Shown: positions 11,346-25,100 of the stretch, in pieces
Numbering within the stretch: position 1 is the first letter of the stretch
Layout: each line of letters begins with the position of its first letter
DNA from: Branchiostoma floridae
Taxonomy: Eukaryota > Chordata > Leptocardii > Amphioxiformes > Branchiostomatidae
Assembly: GCF_000003815.2 (NCBI RefSeq)
Contig: NC_049984.1
Location: forward strand, 3,668,504 to 3,732,503
Length of the DNA: 64,000 nucleotides
Direction of reading: 5' to 3'
The notes under the pieces: model-generated
The model's database searches: none
Told to the model about the DNA's origin: nothing
Seen by the model: only the letters and a program-made list of their open reading frames with translations
Position numbers and translations under genes: made by a program

Positions 11346-12970
11346 GTTAAACATCATCATCAAATTCAAATTTTGAAGAAAATCCACATTAAGAGAACAG
11401 TTACAGTAAAGACACGCGTACACACGTACGTACGCAAATGCACGCATACAGTATTACCCATAAAGTATTTGTCAATGATATGGTGGGGAATAAAAAGTGA
11501 GGTCACAAAAAAATGTTGTATGTTATTTTTTTTCTGAGCTTCATTTCTTGCCTTTCTGCTAGGTATTTGTGTGCGTGTGTGTGTGTGTATAAAGATCTGT
11601 ATACAATTGTATTTTACCAATTTTCACTATTTTCCGATGACATGTCATGAGGAGCCTGGTAGAGGCTGGCTACTTTAAAACTGACACCCCCTCTCTACTT
11701 CTAATCGAAACCATGTAACTGCTACAGATACGGTATGATGCGATGTATAAAAGCAAGTTTATTCATTGGTCAAAGATCAGTAGAAGTATTTGAAGGTTTC
11801 ACAATCAAGATAAGGGTCTCTTTAGGGAAGTGACAAAAGCATAGTGTAAGAAACCATACCTTGCAAATGTAAAAAGTCTGTAATAATTATACGCATCCCT
11901 TGCCCCACTAAAAGCATTTTATGTGCCATCCATTGCACACAGTACTTTGGCACAGCAGTACTATTTCCCCAACTTAACTAACAATCATTATGCAATGCAC
12001 CATATAAAGTGATTGTACAATTGGCTTTTCCTTATACAAATGCCCACATATTGTAGATATCCTGGTTACAATATTGCACAGAGGATTACATATTCTCCAT
12101 ATAAAAGAGAAAACTACAAGCAGCAAGAGCATGATCATCTAAATATTGTGACTGTTCATTGCATCTCAAATAAAGGTTGTAGAAGAATTACTCAATTGAA
12201 AACCCTAAGTTGCCTGACTCTTTCTAAATCTTAAAATTCACTGGAAAATACTATGAGTTTATCTTTGATTATAAGATAATTCCCTTCCAAAGCACAGTTC
12301 ATTAGTAGAAACTCTGGGGAAACACTGGAGAAACACACCCTGCAGAAGAGGAGATACTCCCTGTGTGTATCTTCCCTTTTTTCCTAGTCAGAGGGTTCCT
12401 AAATGTTTGCTTTGGAGGATATACATCCGAAAGCTTTCCTTATGGCCAATTAGAGACTGTGATTCCAATGTGTTTATCATGAGTTTCATGGTCAATCACT
12501 CCTAGGAGGAGAGCATAGCAGACAGCAGGCTGGCAGGTCCTTCAGTGTCTGTGGGTGGAGCAATTGGTCATGGATATTAGCTATGTTTCCATTGGGTTTC
12601 AAATGTGTGTCCTTCAGTTACACATTAAACTCAGAATAGAAAAGTGTCCCAGTATGTGTCTACTGCATGACTGAGCTTTGCGAGATAATTGCTGCAAAAC
12701 AAGTCCATGCTAACATGCTTGATGTGGACTTCATATCCTTGTTACAACTGTATTACATTAAGCACCAGCTGTAAGTAACAAAACAAGACATATGAAGCTC
12801 TGAGGCTGACGTGTATAGTACGTAGGTGGTCCTTTTTCAAGTACTATTGTCCATTCGTTTTGTCAACAATATACTGTAAGCCAGTTTTAGAAGGAGTTTA
12901 TCACAGGTAAACAACTGTCATATGAAGAAATTTTGTTCTAATCTTACACGGTACAATTAGATACATTGTA

Positions 12971-13139
12971 CAGTAGAAGCCGCTTAATTGCACGGCCTAT
13001 TTGCCAGTGAATTTTGTGCAATTATCCGGATGGTGCAATAATGCAAAGTTATCCAGCTGGACGCACCGGTTTGGGATTTAGTGCATTAAGCAGAAGAGTG
13101 CGATAATCCGTTGAATGTGCAATTAACTGGCTTCTACTG
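12971..13139. mobile_element. TA-flanked MITE (CAGTAGAAGCC family)
   Basis: A clean 169-bp copy with the CAGTAGAAGCC / GGCTTCTACTG ends and TA on both flanks; the arms contain ttaattgcac and gtgcaattaa. Confidence 0.85.
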
Positions 13140-13535
13140 TATATTGAAGGTTGCAAGTCAAGTATATGACATAGTATGCAAGGTTTCACATTGGTTGTTA
13201 CAATCACTTAATAAATGTAATTAGATTAATGATATTGTAAATATTACGTTGATGAAGGTCAGACATCCAGGTAATAAGATATAGTGTAAAAGCTAACATT
13301 GCTGTGGCTGTACATTACAGGACCTGAGTTAGTGCTAATTTATTGCATTGCAAAATATCCACTTATTCTCATTAACAAAATCTCACCTTCATACCTACAT
13401 GTAGTCAAGAGTCTTTTGTCTAAATCACTTCAAATTTGGTTAAAAAATTCACCCATATTTCTACACGATTCCTGCAATTTTTATAGTCTCCCTCAATAGT
13501 TATCAATGTGTATGACTTACAAGTATGTGCTACAT

Positions 13536-13836
13536 TTTTGGATATATGAGAATTCTTGTACACAACCAAAATTAAACTTACTTGCTTACGTTTTTCGGTG
13601 TCTATCAGACACCTTCCTCAGAGCTTCTGACTGGAGTTCTGCTTCTCGTCGCTATATGTAGCCGATGCATAGGTGGCGCTTTTGCGACGAGAAGATTATC
13701 CTTTAATCCACCCGAGTGGTCTGTTGTCTTCCCTGTCTATGACTCCAGTCAGAAGCTCTGAGGAAAGTCTCTGATAGACACCGAAACGTAAGCAAGTTTA
13801 ATTTTGGTTGTGTACAAGAATTCTCATATATCCTAT
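13536..13836. repeat. Long nested inverted repeat
   Basis: Two arms of about 95 bp (ggatatatgagaattcttgt near 13539; acaagaattctcatatatcc near 13816) enclose a second short hairpin, cttctcgtcgc / gcgacgagaag. Arm identity is high apart from small indels. It is probably a foldback transposon. Confidence 0.85.
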
Positions 13837-15280
13837 ATTCTACCATCCTGATGAAATTATTTTCGTATGTACATTTTTGTTTTACCTAAAAGTTTTGAAA
13901 CAGCACATACAGCAGTAGCCCTGACCTTGAGAAATCATGACGTGTGACCTTCATCAGTTGCTGTTTTTGTTGGGCGTTTCCATGAGTTTCAGCAGCAGTA
14001 TTGAACCCTGACTACAAAGTATTGCAGAAGAAAGGCACACTTATTATTTATCGAGAACTATATAAAAAAAACGTGTTAACATCCTTATAAATTTCTATGC
14101 AAATCTATTTCAGAAGTCTGTTCTTGTTAAGATCTGTCAGCTCAATTTCATTTCTTCGCTTTTCCGTAAACAAGAAGTTACCTTTTCTTGATAAAGGATG
14201 GTCGCATATGCTATATACAGTATATATCACATTCTTGTGTCTGTAACTTTATAGTATTTTTATGCATGACATGATGACAATAAGTATTCAAAGGTTTTCC
14301 ATCAAATAACCTGTGTTGAAAAGTTCTGTATAATACAAAGTATAATATAGAATTTACCAGTCCTACATTTCACCAAGTTTTCAAATTACACAATTTTCTT
14401 TTGTCCATTCTCAAATTTCAAAAATTGAATGTCAAACTGCAGACCAGGGGAGCACCAATTTAGTCATTTTTTTCATAGAAAACAATTTCATTTACATTTT
14501 CAGCATCATTTCACCAATTTGAAAGTTAGGCCCTACCAATCTCAAATTAACCCCAAGAGAAGAAACAGAAGATCTAGCCTTTACCTATCAAAAGGTATAT
14601 CCAAAGTCTGGTAGCTTTACAAGGATTTCACCCTGAGAAAGTTGTGCGTTAGTTCAAAGATTTCGCCATCAAGGCTACTGCTCTTGTCCTGCTGTCACAT
14701 CAGATCTGTCAATCATCAGAGATGACACCGCACTATTGCCATACAAAACGGTACAACATGTAGAAAGGTTGGTAGTATCAAAACTGTTTGTTTCTGTGAA
14801 TAAAGAGGTACTCTGGGTACTTGAAGACTGAGATCCGATAACGTTTCTTTCAGGCTTCCTTCACGCTTCCTATTCGGGTTTAAATATGCGAGGAATAGTC
14901 ACAGCCCCTAACACTAATCGGATGGTACGCAGGTTACATATTAAACAGTCTCCCTCAAACTACACCTAACCAAAACACCAGTGGAATCAAGTCTTACCTG
15001 AAATATCTTCTCGACTTTAACCTGATACCTTATTATACTTCAATAATCACTATATTATACACACTGATGGAATACAAAACTTTGGTAATGATTTTGAGCA
15101 TTGAAAATACAGCACAGCAATGTCACAGAGTGAATCATACACTGAAATTAAAGTATTTTGCAACTATTTTCGAAGTCCAAAAAAAACTTAAAAAAACAAA
15201 GTACCAGAATGTGTCAATAAAGATTAGACATCCAGTTAATATCAAAGATACTCCCTCTAACAAAGTGCTTTTTGATTAAA

Positions 15281-16150
15281 TTCCAGGTAACCCCTTTATT
15301 CACAGAAATCTGTAACACTAATTTCAACATGTTGTTCAGATGTTTTGTCAGGATGGTCCAGAGTCATCTTGCTCTTCTTTTTTCTCCTCCTCCTCCTTTC
15401 TTTCTTTTGAGTCAATTCCAGGTAACCCCATTATTCACAGAAATCTGTGACACTAATTTGTACTTGTTGTTTTGTCAGGATGGTCCAGAGTCATCTTGCT
15501 CTTCTTTTTTCTCTTTGTTCTCCTCTTTCTCCTCCTCTGTTTTCTTCTCTTTGTGCTTCCCTTTGGAACTGTAGGCATCAGACAATGTCTCTGCTTTTTG
15601 AATAACTAATGAACAAGACTTCCAGGTAACCTCTTTATTCACAGAAATCTGTAACACTAATTTGTAGTTGTTGTTCAGATGTTTTGTCAGGATGGTCCAG
15701 AGTCATCTTGCTCTTCTTTTTTCTCCTCTTTTTTCTCCTCCCTCTCTTCTGTTTTCTTCTCTTTGTGTTTCCCTTTAAAGCTGTAGGCATTGCTGCCATT
15801 AGACAATGTCTCTGCTTTTTGAACAACTAAATGAAGAAGACTTCCAGGTAACCTCTTTATTCACAGAAATCTGTAACACTAATTTTTACTTGTTGTTTAG
15901 ATGCTTTGTCAGGATGGCCAGGAGTCATCTTCCTCTTCTTTTTTCTCCTGAAGCAGTTCCTCCTTTTTTTTCTTTTTGAGTCAATTCCAGGTAACCCCTT
16001 TATTCACAGAATCTGTAACACTAATCTGTAGTTGCTGAGATGTTTTGTCAGGATTGTCCAGAGTCATCTTGCTCTTCCTTTTTCTCTTCCTTTTTCTCCT
16101 CCTCCTTCTCTTCTGTTTTCTTCTCTTTGTGCTTCCCTTTAAAACTGTAG
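15281..16150 (-). repeat. Five tandem copies of the phosphatase 3'-terminal cassette
   Basis: The landmark ttccaggtaac recurs at 15281, 15416, 15620, 15842 and 15985. Read on the minus strand, units carry a Lys/Glu-rich tail (KGKHKEKK..., EEQDDSG), a stop, and in most copies an AATAAA signal (tttattcac on the plus strand). The unit next to the real last exon is used by the gene. The others lie downstream of the stop; the two best start at a gcctacag sequence matching the exon's own GACGCCTACAG. Confidence 0.85.
15999..16004 (-). terminator. Candidate poly(A) signal of the phosphatase gene
   Basis: AATAAA on the minus strand, about 44 nt beyond the TGA at 16048-16050. Similar hexamers recur in the downstream copies of the cassette, so several alternative 3' ends are possible. 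Confidence 0.5.
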
Positions 16151-19100
16151 GCGTCGTGAGGGAAGGGGTAAAGGTCATCCTCGCAGTACGGGTTCTTCAC
16201 GTGAGCCTCCACGTACGTCTGCAGCAGCTGGCCGATCGCTTCCGCGTCGCTCTGGAACGGGGAGTCGGGGTAGGTGTGCCTCAGCCACGCCCTCTCCTGC
16301 GGAAGGATATATACAGGGTTAGTCTTCCTGCTGATGTTAGGGGAGTCGCTCTTTTTAAATGTCCGATAGAATTTATGAGATTAGGGGTGGGTACTGGTAC
16401 AGAAAATTCAGGTCCAGGTCCGGTTCAGATCCAGAGGATCAGACCCGGGTCTGGACCTGAACCTGATTCAGTATTCAAAACAATGCTCCATTTAGCTACA
16501 AAGAAATATGTTTTGTGGAGTATTCTACTCCCACTGGCATTTTAAAATCTTACAAGGCTAACTGCCTATGTCTACTGGTTGTAAACCTTGGTAGAAATGA
16601 CTATATACTCAACTCTACTCTCAAATAAGCAAAAACGGTTTTGTATATATACTGGTACACCGTATTGGTACTAGTACCCACCCCTATGTGAGATGTATAC
16701 ATGAAACTGTGCATACATCAGCACCTGGTCACACTGCAAAGGAAAGGCGATGTTACATCTACATCAGGACTGTCTCCAGGACCCGTCCTTCCGTCGTGGG
16801 ACAGAAAATAATTCCATGGTGACCCAATCCGTCCTAAAAGTTTAAACTCCATGACAAAAACTGATGAAACAACAGATTTAAGAACAAAAATCAACAATAT
16901 CGGCTCCTAGACTAAACAATTAGTTTCATTTGTATATTTATATGTTTCGAAATGTATGTCTATTTATTTTCTTTGTGATATGCTTTAAATTTATTTCCTT
17001 GTATGTAAATACTGGGCCCTATTGAAAGCCAGTTTCTCTAAAATGAATAGGCCACCCAGGCGTTTGAAAATAAACAAACAAAAACAAAGACAGAAAGAAA
17101 TTAAAGCTGCAGACAGCCCTGATTTACATGACTGACTATTGTATCTCTCTATGTCAGCTGATCTCTCCTAATTTGTCAAGCTCTGTAGTATCTCTGCACT
17201 GATTTGTCATCAGATCGTGCCTCCTTTGTAGACGTCTTCAAAGCGCTGACGTTTATTTTTGCCGGGAGCGCTGATTTGCCATATTCAATATGAGCAGTTT
17301 CTCTGATGCCTGGGCCCCTGGGGTGATCATTGATTATGTGCCTTATTGCAAAAAATCATGAATTTGTCTGGGAAATGAGTCTAATTAGATCAGTGCTGTC
17401 GCTATAAGCCCATATTACAAGCTTGGTGAATGGCAGAAAAACCGTCCAACAGACGTCTTACTTTTTTATAATTAGGCCACACCAATTTAATTTCTTGGTT
17501 CACGGATTTGCTCGCCCCTATTTTTTGAAAAAAATAAAAATAAAAATAAAAATTATCACTCGGCAAATTTTCACCATTAATGAAACCATTCACCAACTTT
17601 CTGGTGTAGCAAATTGGCCTTTATATTATAAGCTCCTTAAAGTGTGGGTACAGGTGCTGTTACTGTATAATAATAGTGTTTTTGTACTTTTTTCAAGCTG
17701 AAAACTTTTTTTCTTTATGTTTTGGATTAGCCGTTACCTTTACCTCAACCATTTTACAATTTTTATTTTTATTTTTATTTCGCCCTCTCGCTCCATATTT
17801 TTAATGAAAAAATCCGTGAACCAAGAAATTAAATTGGTGTGGCCTTAGAAGAAAGTTTTCTCCTAGTAGCTGGTCTTAGAGCAAGATTTCTCTCTGAAAA
17901 TGTCATCTGCCTCTTAATGTTTAAGTAGTAAAGCTGATAATTCTGGTCAACAGGGAAACCCTGCTTGTTAAGTTTCAAACATCCATTATTATGGCCCATA
18001 GTATTAAAAGTGCAAATTAAGGAACCACAAGGTCTAAGTTCCTCTTTTGTAACAGTGATACGATGTTGCTGCTCTTTCACAATCAAGTCTTCTCGACCAT
18101 TGAAATGGCCTAGAGGCATGAAGGCATGAAGGCTGCAGACACAAAAGTACCTTTCGGCTGGAAGAAAAATGACTTTTGTCCACCCGCATGCTTCTCCATT
18201 GCAATCATTGAACTAATCAATCATTCATCAAGCTTGCCACACTCTTAGATAAGGGACAGATCTGGCAAATACTGCACCACAACAAATATGCAACTTTTTG
18301 CATCCTACAAAATGGTATAGTTACTGCATTATACCATGGGCATGGCAATCTGTACAGTTGAACTGTCAATACAGAACTGAAAAAGTTTAACCGTCCAAGT
18401 GTCAGTACAGGCCAATTATAAAGCTGCAGCTCAAACTGGCCATGACATTTGGCGGGTTAAAATGCATACGTCTATCATTATTTGTGTGTAAGCAGGCAGG
18501 CGACAGCATGCCGCGTTCTGTACAGTGTCCTTGCACAGGACTCAGCATACATTGTACATGTGCAACATTGTTTCTAATTCAAGGATACTACAGTCAAACC
18601 TGATTAATTAGGCATCAACCTGGCACAGACAACCACTTCCACAAGCCACATCTTAAAACAGTCATGTCCATTTTAACATACTGTAAATGCATTTAAGTTT
18701 GCAGGGGTTCAATGTTGCGTTTGAGAAGGAGTTATTATAAGCGCTCGGACACTACAGAAAATGCGAACATAAAACTCCAGCAAACATTTAAATGCATTTA
18801 TAGTAGTTAAGCCCACCCTGTCCTGAGCAACAAACCGTCCTCAGCAACCATTTTCCTCAGTCCATTAAGTGGTTACTGAATCTAAGTATGACTGATTACA
18901 ATATGGAGGGCAAAGCATTTCTTTTGTAGCAAAATGTCATAGAATTGCATCCAGCCTTTGTCATGACCCTTACAACTATAATATAATAACAACCAACAAT
19001 ATGCCAAAAAGCAGCTACTCAAGCATCTGGATATGATTTTGGAAACATTAATTACTACGGCCTGTAATGTTCAAAGTGCAAACCAGGGAACCACAAGGTC

Positions 19101-22100
19101 TAAGTTCCTCCTATGTAAGAGTTCCTCTTATGTTTCCAAAATCATATCCAGTTGCTTGAGTAACTGCTTTTTGACATATCTCATTACCTGGATGTCTAAC
19201 TGTCATCGACCCAACCAACCAACCAACGATACATTTCAACTGGAGTATAAAGAAATCAGTCACCCTCAAGCTCATCGGCATTCCTACGTCGTTCCACTTT
19301 CGCTTGTCTGCTCAAACGGTTTCCTCTCCTCTCTTGCCTCTTCGGGAGCCGAGGCAGCCGAGCATCCCAGGCTGCTTCGAAACCTCTGGAAGCAGGTCGG
19401 ATTCCCGCCGCTGGCTTGGGACGTCAGAGCCTCCACCTCAACCAGCAGGTCTTCCGCGATTCCCTCGCCGTCTTCATCGTCTTTTTTAGACCCGGTGATC
19501 ATCCTCATAATGAAGCATTGCCTTTTCTCTGGGCTTTCTGTAGTAGACTTGTCGTACTTCGGTTTGGGACTACTTCTTGGTTGTGTAGTACAGGCTGCCC
19601 CTATGTTATCTGTAGTCTTGGAGGTGCTGGGTTTTACATTATGCCCTCTCCTTGGACTGCCGTTGTGTTTTGGTCCAGAGCTGTTTTTCGCTTTAGAAGC
19701 GTGAACATCCCTTCGTTGAGGATTCTGAGTCCTCGTGGTGTCTCCTACGACACCTGAAAAAGTCGCGCTGCGCTTTTTTCTGGGACTGCCAACATCTGAC
19801 GGCACCTTGCCGTACCCTGTCGCATTACTAGCTATGGAGATCTCCCTCGATAGTCGATGCTGTCTAACCCTTTGAGAGTCCGAATGGCCAGCAGTGGATG
19901 CTGCACTTGTCTGTAGAGCCTTCGTTTCATCTTTCGAGCTTTGCGAAGAAGATGATTTGCTACTGCTGATCGAAGTTCTTTGCTTTCTCAACGGACTTTC
20001 TACACTCGTCCTTTTTGCCAGTGGACTTCTCGGCTCGCCTATCCCACCCGAAACAGTCGCGCTACGCTTTTGACGAGGGCTGTCGATGGCGCTACCCGTC
20101 GTAGAGCGTAGTTTTTGACTTTGGCTGTCCTTTGCCTTCGCGTTCTTTGCCAACGTTGGGCTGTGCTTTGGCCGTGGACTGTCTTTAGCACTTGACGACG
20201 TTTCTGCAGGTTTCACAATCAAGCTCAGGTCTCTTTGGGAGAGTGACAGAAGAGAAAAGCGGTTAAGAGGCAAACAAGGATGACACAAACCGCAGGGTTC
20301 TAGTCAGGATTTTATTTTAGCATAATATAATGGCCAGGAAGCAAAACCACCAATCAAGGGGATTGCGTGGAAAGCCGATATTAGTCCTTCCAGGGTAAGG
20401 TCTTTTTTTTTTAAATGTAGGGTAAGTACTCTTAGATCATGGACTTTCAAGTCTGTCAAGATTTGGGGGATGTTTTTGGTCAATTTGGAGGGTCGTATCA
20501 ACATTTTCATACTTGGTCAGATATTACTCCACAAGTCATGTATATACTAGCAAAGTAGCAGTATGCTAATTGAAAATTAGCGTAGTGGTCCGCATTTAGT
20601 GTGTTGGTCACAATTAAATATTCTAGCGTGGTGACCCGTTATGCTAAAATGAACAAGCTAGAACCCTGGTTGAAACCACATTGGCAGGCAGTTCTTCATT
20701 ACAAACACAACAGTGAGCCACACAGAATGATACAAACACGTAAACCAAATCATACAGTTTTGTGTACCTTATATAGTGCATCAATGTGCAAGGTAGAGTG
20801 TAGATGTATAGTTAAGTTTTTTTCTGTCAAATTTGAGCAGTAGTGGTAGTTATTTGCCAGATCTGTCTCCTGAGGTCTGATACTAGTATGATAACCCTCT
20901 AGTAATACCCTGAGTGTAAATGTCTTTGAAAAGGGAAAAATATAACTATTGAGAAAAAGGATTCAAAGTCAAACACAACAAACATGAGTCTAGCGAGGAA
21001 GAAAATCAAGTTCCCAATATATCCATGAATTCATGTTAAGCAATCAAGTAGAACTTGTATGTATATATCCAAGGTTTGATGGCTTGGAATTGTTCTGCAA
21101 AAGTCCATTGGCATTGCAGGCTTGCCATTGCAAGTTCTCAGAGTTCATTATTGGGTGGGCCGACTACTCTCTATCTTTGCAGTCCAGGGTTGAATTGCCA
21201 GGAGCTAATACAACAGGGTTGTAGCCAGCCTGAAATCATTTTCAGTCCCCTCGATTTTGAATGGGAATCCTATCGAGCACCGAAGGCATGGCGTGGTGTT
21301 GCGCGTCATTTCTAGGGGGTCTGGGTCCCAGAAAATTTTGAAACCTAGACCCTCTGAAACACTATTTCCTGCATTTTGAGGTGCAAATTTTGCTTGTTCA
21401 TTAAGCTGTTCAATGTCATCTGTTTTGGTGAGGAAGAACACATGGGTTTCATTTTTTTATATCTTTACATATCAATTTTTGTCTGTCCCTGGGGACAGAA
21501 TGGAGAAAACTTTTTTCAGTCCCCAGCTGCATAATTCCTTCAAAGGACTGAAGGACAGGTGCTGGCTACAACCCTGGCTTACAATAGGCTGAGCTAAGTT
21601 GCAATGGTCTGGAGCGGATGCCATTCGACGCTAACTTAGGTGACCTCAATATGACATTAACTGCCACAGGTGCAGCCAAAGGACTGAAAGTGCCATGCCA
21701 TGCCATGTACATCTGCACTTTGTGGCTCTATTACAAAGTGTCAGAGCAAAAATCTGAAAGAACAAAGGCGCAACCCACGTATAGTAGTGCAATATAGTCA
21801 TGTACATGTGATGAGCATGATGAGCAGCCATAAGAAAATGTTGCAAAAAACTGCGAGACTGTTGCATAGCCGTACATGTACGTATGTGCATGAGGGTGTC
21901 ATGGTGATGACAGCAAATAACATGCATCCAGTGATCTCATACACTCAGGTAATAAATATATATCATATAATTTCAGCACAAGGCAATCTCCAACTCTATC
22001 TAGGTATACATAGTTTTTTATCATTGAAAGCTAGATTTATAACATCTTTGCACACGGTGCCATCTTAGATATTGCAATACATTTACATGTAGCATGCTGG

Positions 22101-25100
22101 TGGTCAAATATACTCATATCACTCAAACTCGGCTAAACTTGGCTTGAATGTATGCATATGTGAGCATTGGACAGCCATGCCATATTGAGTGACATCACCC
22201 ATGCATGCAAAGATGTTCCACAAATGTGCAAAAAGGCAAACATGAAACATCAATAGCTTATCACAGATACCTCTTATAACTAATGCATAAGTGCTTTGAA
22301 AGCATGTCTGGATAGGGGCAATCCATTGAAAGCTTTTACCAAGACCTAATATGCAATATAGAAGTCTTCTTAAAAGTCTCAAAAGTTCCCAGAAATCAGA
22401 AATCTTGATATCATCTGATTATGTTGTTGTTTCCAGACCTTTGCCACAATACAGCAAAGGGAACACTACTAGTAGGAGAACAGTCTGGTAATGTCATTAG
22501 ACTATCAATAGAAGTGTCTTTTTTCTAAACCCCCAAATTAGCAGGAGCAACTAAACATACATGTGACACTACGTCATGTACATGTATGTGGGGCACCAGC
22601 TGTTGATCTAGATGCCATGACGTCAGTACGGACATGACTTGTGATATTTCACTTTGACTGTGTGACATCATCTTCTATAGGGCGGGTCAGCCCTTGAAGG
22701 GCTGGACAAGTCCTCTGGGCAAGTGAAAGTCATGATCGGGCAAGCGTATGTCCTACCCACTTGCCCGATCAGGCAAGTCATATTTTTTTGATGAGGGGGT
22801 TTTGATGTACCTGTTTTGTCTACTGTCAAACAAAAGTCGAGCACACAATTTTTGCAATTCAGCTTCTGATGATGTAGGATTAAACAAAAGTTTGGGGAGT
22901 ATTTCCTGGCAGATGTTGAAATAATACAAAGCTGAGCTAAATTCTTATGAAATTCTGTCCCACCAGTTTTCGATTAGCATCTATGGTGATGTGAAACTTT
23001 ACAAATAACATTGCAAGCAGACATTTTCAGTGGTGGATTTGGCAAGTGTATGGCTTTGTGACCTATACGTTCATGTAAGGACTAACATTGACAGGTACAC
23101 AAAATAACAGCTGGGAGGTTCAGCTTTGCAAGAAAGAGAGAGAGAAGGGAGAAACAAAGACATAGGATGGGTACACATAAAAATGGACAATAGCCCAAAA
23201 CAGCGAAACGAAAACAGGCGGCTCTCTCTCTCCCAACACACATGATCTATAAAACACTCAAAAAGTTCAATAAAAACTGGCTAATTACAATAGCTCTTTC
23301 ACTGCCTCTTCATCTTCTGAGAAAGGTGAGTGGGGGTACTTTTGGCGCAGCCATTTTCTAAGCTGTATGTGCAAATGGGATAGAGTCAGTGGTTAAAGAT
23401 TCATCGGACAAAAGGTGTGATCAAATGGACGGAAGAAATCGGGATTCGTTAGAATGCGGTGGCGTGAGCTGGGATGGTCAAAAAGACGCAGACATTAGCA
23501 CATGGTGCGGCATCATAAAAAATGCTGCTTTTGCTGCAAAGGCATTATCAAAGGTATGATCCAGAATATGCAGCAGCTTTACATTCCATATATGAACAAC
23601 TCATACTTAGTGGCCGGCAGAATTATCTATCTCAATATGTACCTAAAACAATAATGAGTACTATACTGGAGGAACAAAGGCATTTGAATTGAAAATAAAT
23701 TTGAATGATGGTGACTCTAAAAGTGTAATCATCTAGGTGAAGGATAAATACAAATTCCTTGTTGCAACTTTTTGTCTTCTATTTTTTAAAGTATTTTCGA
23801 ATCTGAAGGCTTTATTTTAGAAATACATTTTTCAGATTCAAAATTGACGATTGGGATAAATTTAAATGGGATGAAACTTATTGCAGCAACGTATAACTTT
23901 GGACAGCTGCACTTGTCAAGTACCCTGCTAGGAGGAGCATTTGAATCATATTTCATTTCACCTATACTATTTATCGAATGACATGTACTATATTGGAATT
24001 AAAAAATCAGCAAATAGCGTCCAATGAATTGGGTCTTTACTTATAACTCAAAATGACATATTCCCATTTTTACAGGAGCTTTGAAGCAAAGAGGCCAGGT
24101 TCTATGATTTATTTTAGCATTCTCATTAAGGATAGAGAGATTGTACAATCATTAAAATATAGCAGTTTTCCGTGGACCATTGATTTTATTTCCAAAGTCC
24201 CAAACATCAAGCTTTCTAGAGGAGCTTTGCACTAAAGCAGCCTGGTACTACTGTTTTAAGTTTGTAGCATTCTCACACTACAAGCATGCAGTGTTAAACA
24301 CAGAAGTTTTATTACAGGGCTGTCTAATTCACAATCCAGAAAGAGCATTAGTAAGGCATTGTGTTATGCTTTCAATTAGAAAAAGTTTAGTTCAATACCG
24401 CAATGATATGGTAATGATAAAGGAAATTTCAGAAAAAAAGTAGTTTAAGAGATTGAAATATAAGTCCAGAACCAATGAATGATATAATGGCTGAGAGTAC
24501 GTTACCTGGTGGATGGCCATCACATGTTGGGACCCAGGATCAAGCACACAAGAGAGATGGAAGAGAGCAAATACGACAGTAAGGATATACAAAGTTGCTT
24601 AGTGACAGGGTTGGACAAGTTTTTTTAAGATTCACTTGTCCGAACGGGAAAGTGCTTTTTTCATTTGTCCGAAATTATGACATTCTTCTATGTATTTTCA
24701 CTTCCAAACCAACTTTTCATTTGTCCGAAATTAAAATGACATTTTTCTCTGTATTTTCACTTCCACCAATGGAATTCTTTTATCATTGGCTTTCTTTTTC
24801 TGTGTTGAACAATGCTTGATGTCATGACTGTGAAAAGTAACAAGTATGAAAATCTCACTCATGGAAAAATCTTACTTGTTGATCAGGCAAGTTTGGTACT
24901 TTCGCTTGCCCGGGACAGCAGCTAATAGACTTGTCCAACCCTGAGTTAAGTAAATCTACTCTTCAAAGAGAAATAAGAACTTTCCAATGACAAAGTATAA
25001 CATACTGTATAGCCAAAGGTTCAGCACCAAGGACAGCGTCTATATGTATTTTTACTCTCTGAGTAGAGGTTAGGCTTTAACTTGTTTCAGACATCTTTCG

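Larger units (their letters stand above)
9535..16047. other. Intergenic, repeat-rich; no gene recognised
   Basis: This lies between the lectin-gene stop and the phosphatase stop; the two genes converge. Apart from the elements listed separately I see AT-rich sequence, a short (TG)n near 11568-11590, and a 46-bp stretch at 11794-11839 that resembles the start of the Ser/Lys-rich exon at 20232. No exon chain with consistent splice phases was found. Confidence 0.6.

Noticed and set aside
15475-15826. Two small minus-strand genes with Lys/Glu-rich ends
   Set aside because: They are the downstream copies of the phosphatase tail cassette, not independent genes.
16045-16545. 166-aa plus-strand frame
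   Set aside because: Antisense to the last phosphatase exon, whose splice site, phase and conserved motif are on the minus strand.
19033-19704. 223-aa plus-strand frame
   Set aside because: Mostly antisense to the Ser/Lys-rich exon; the codon pattern and internal protein repeats favour the minus strand.
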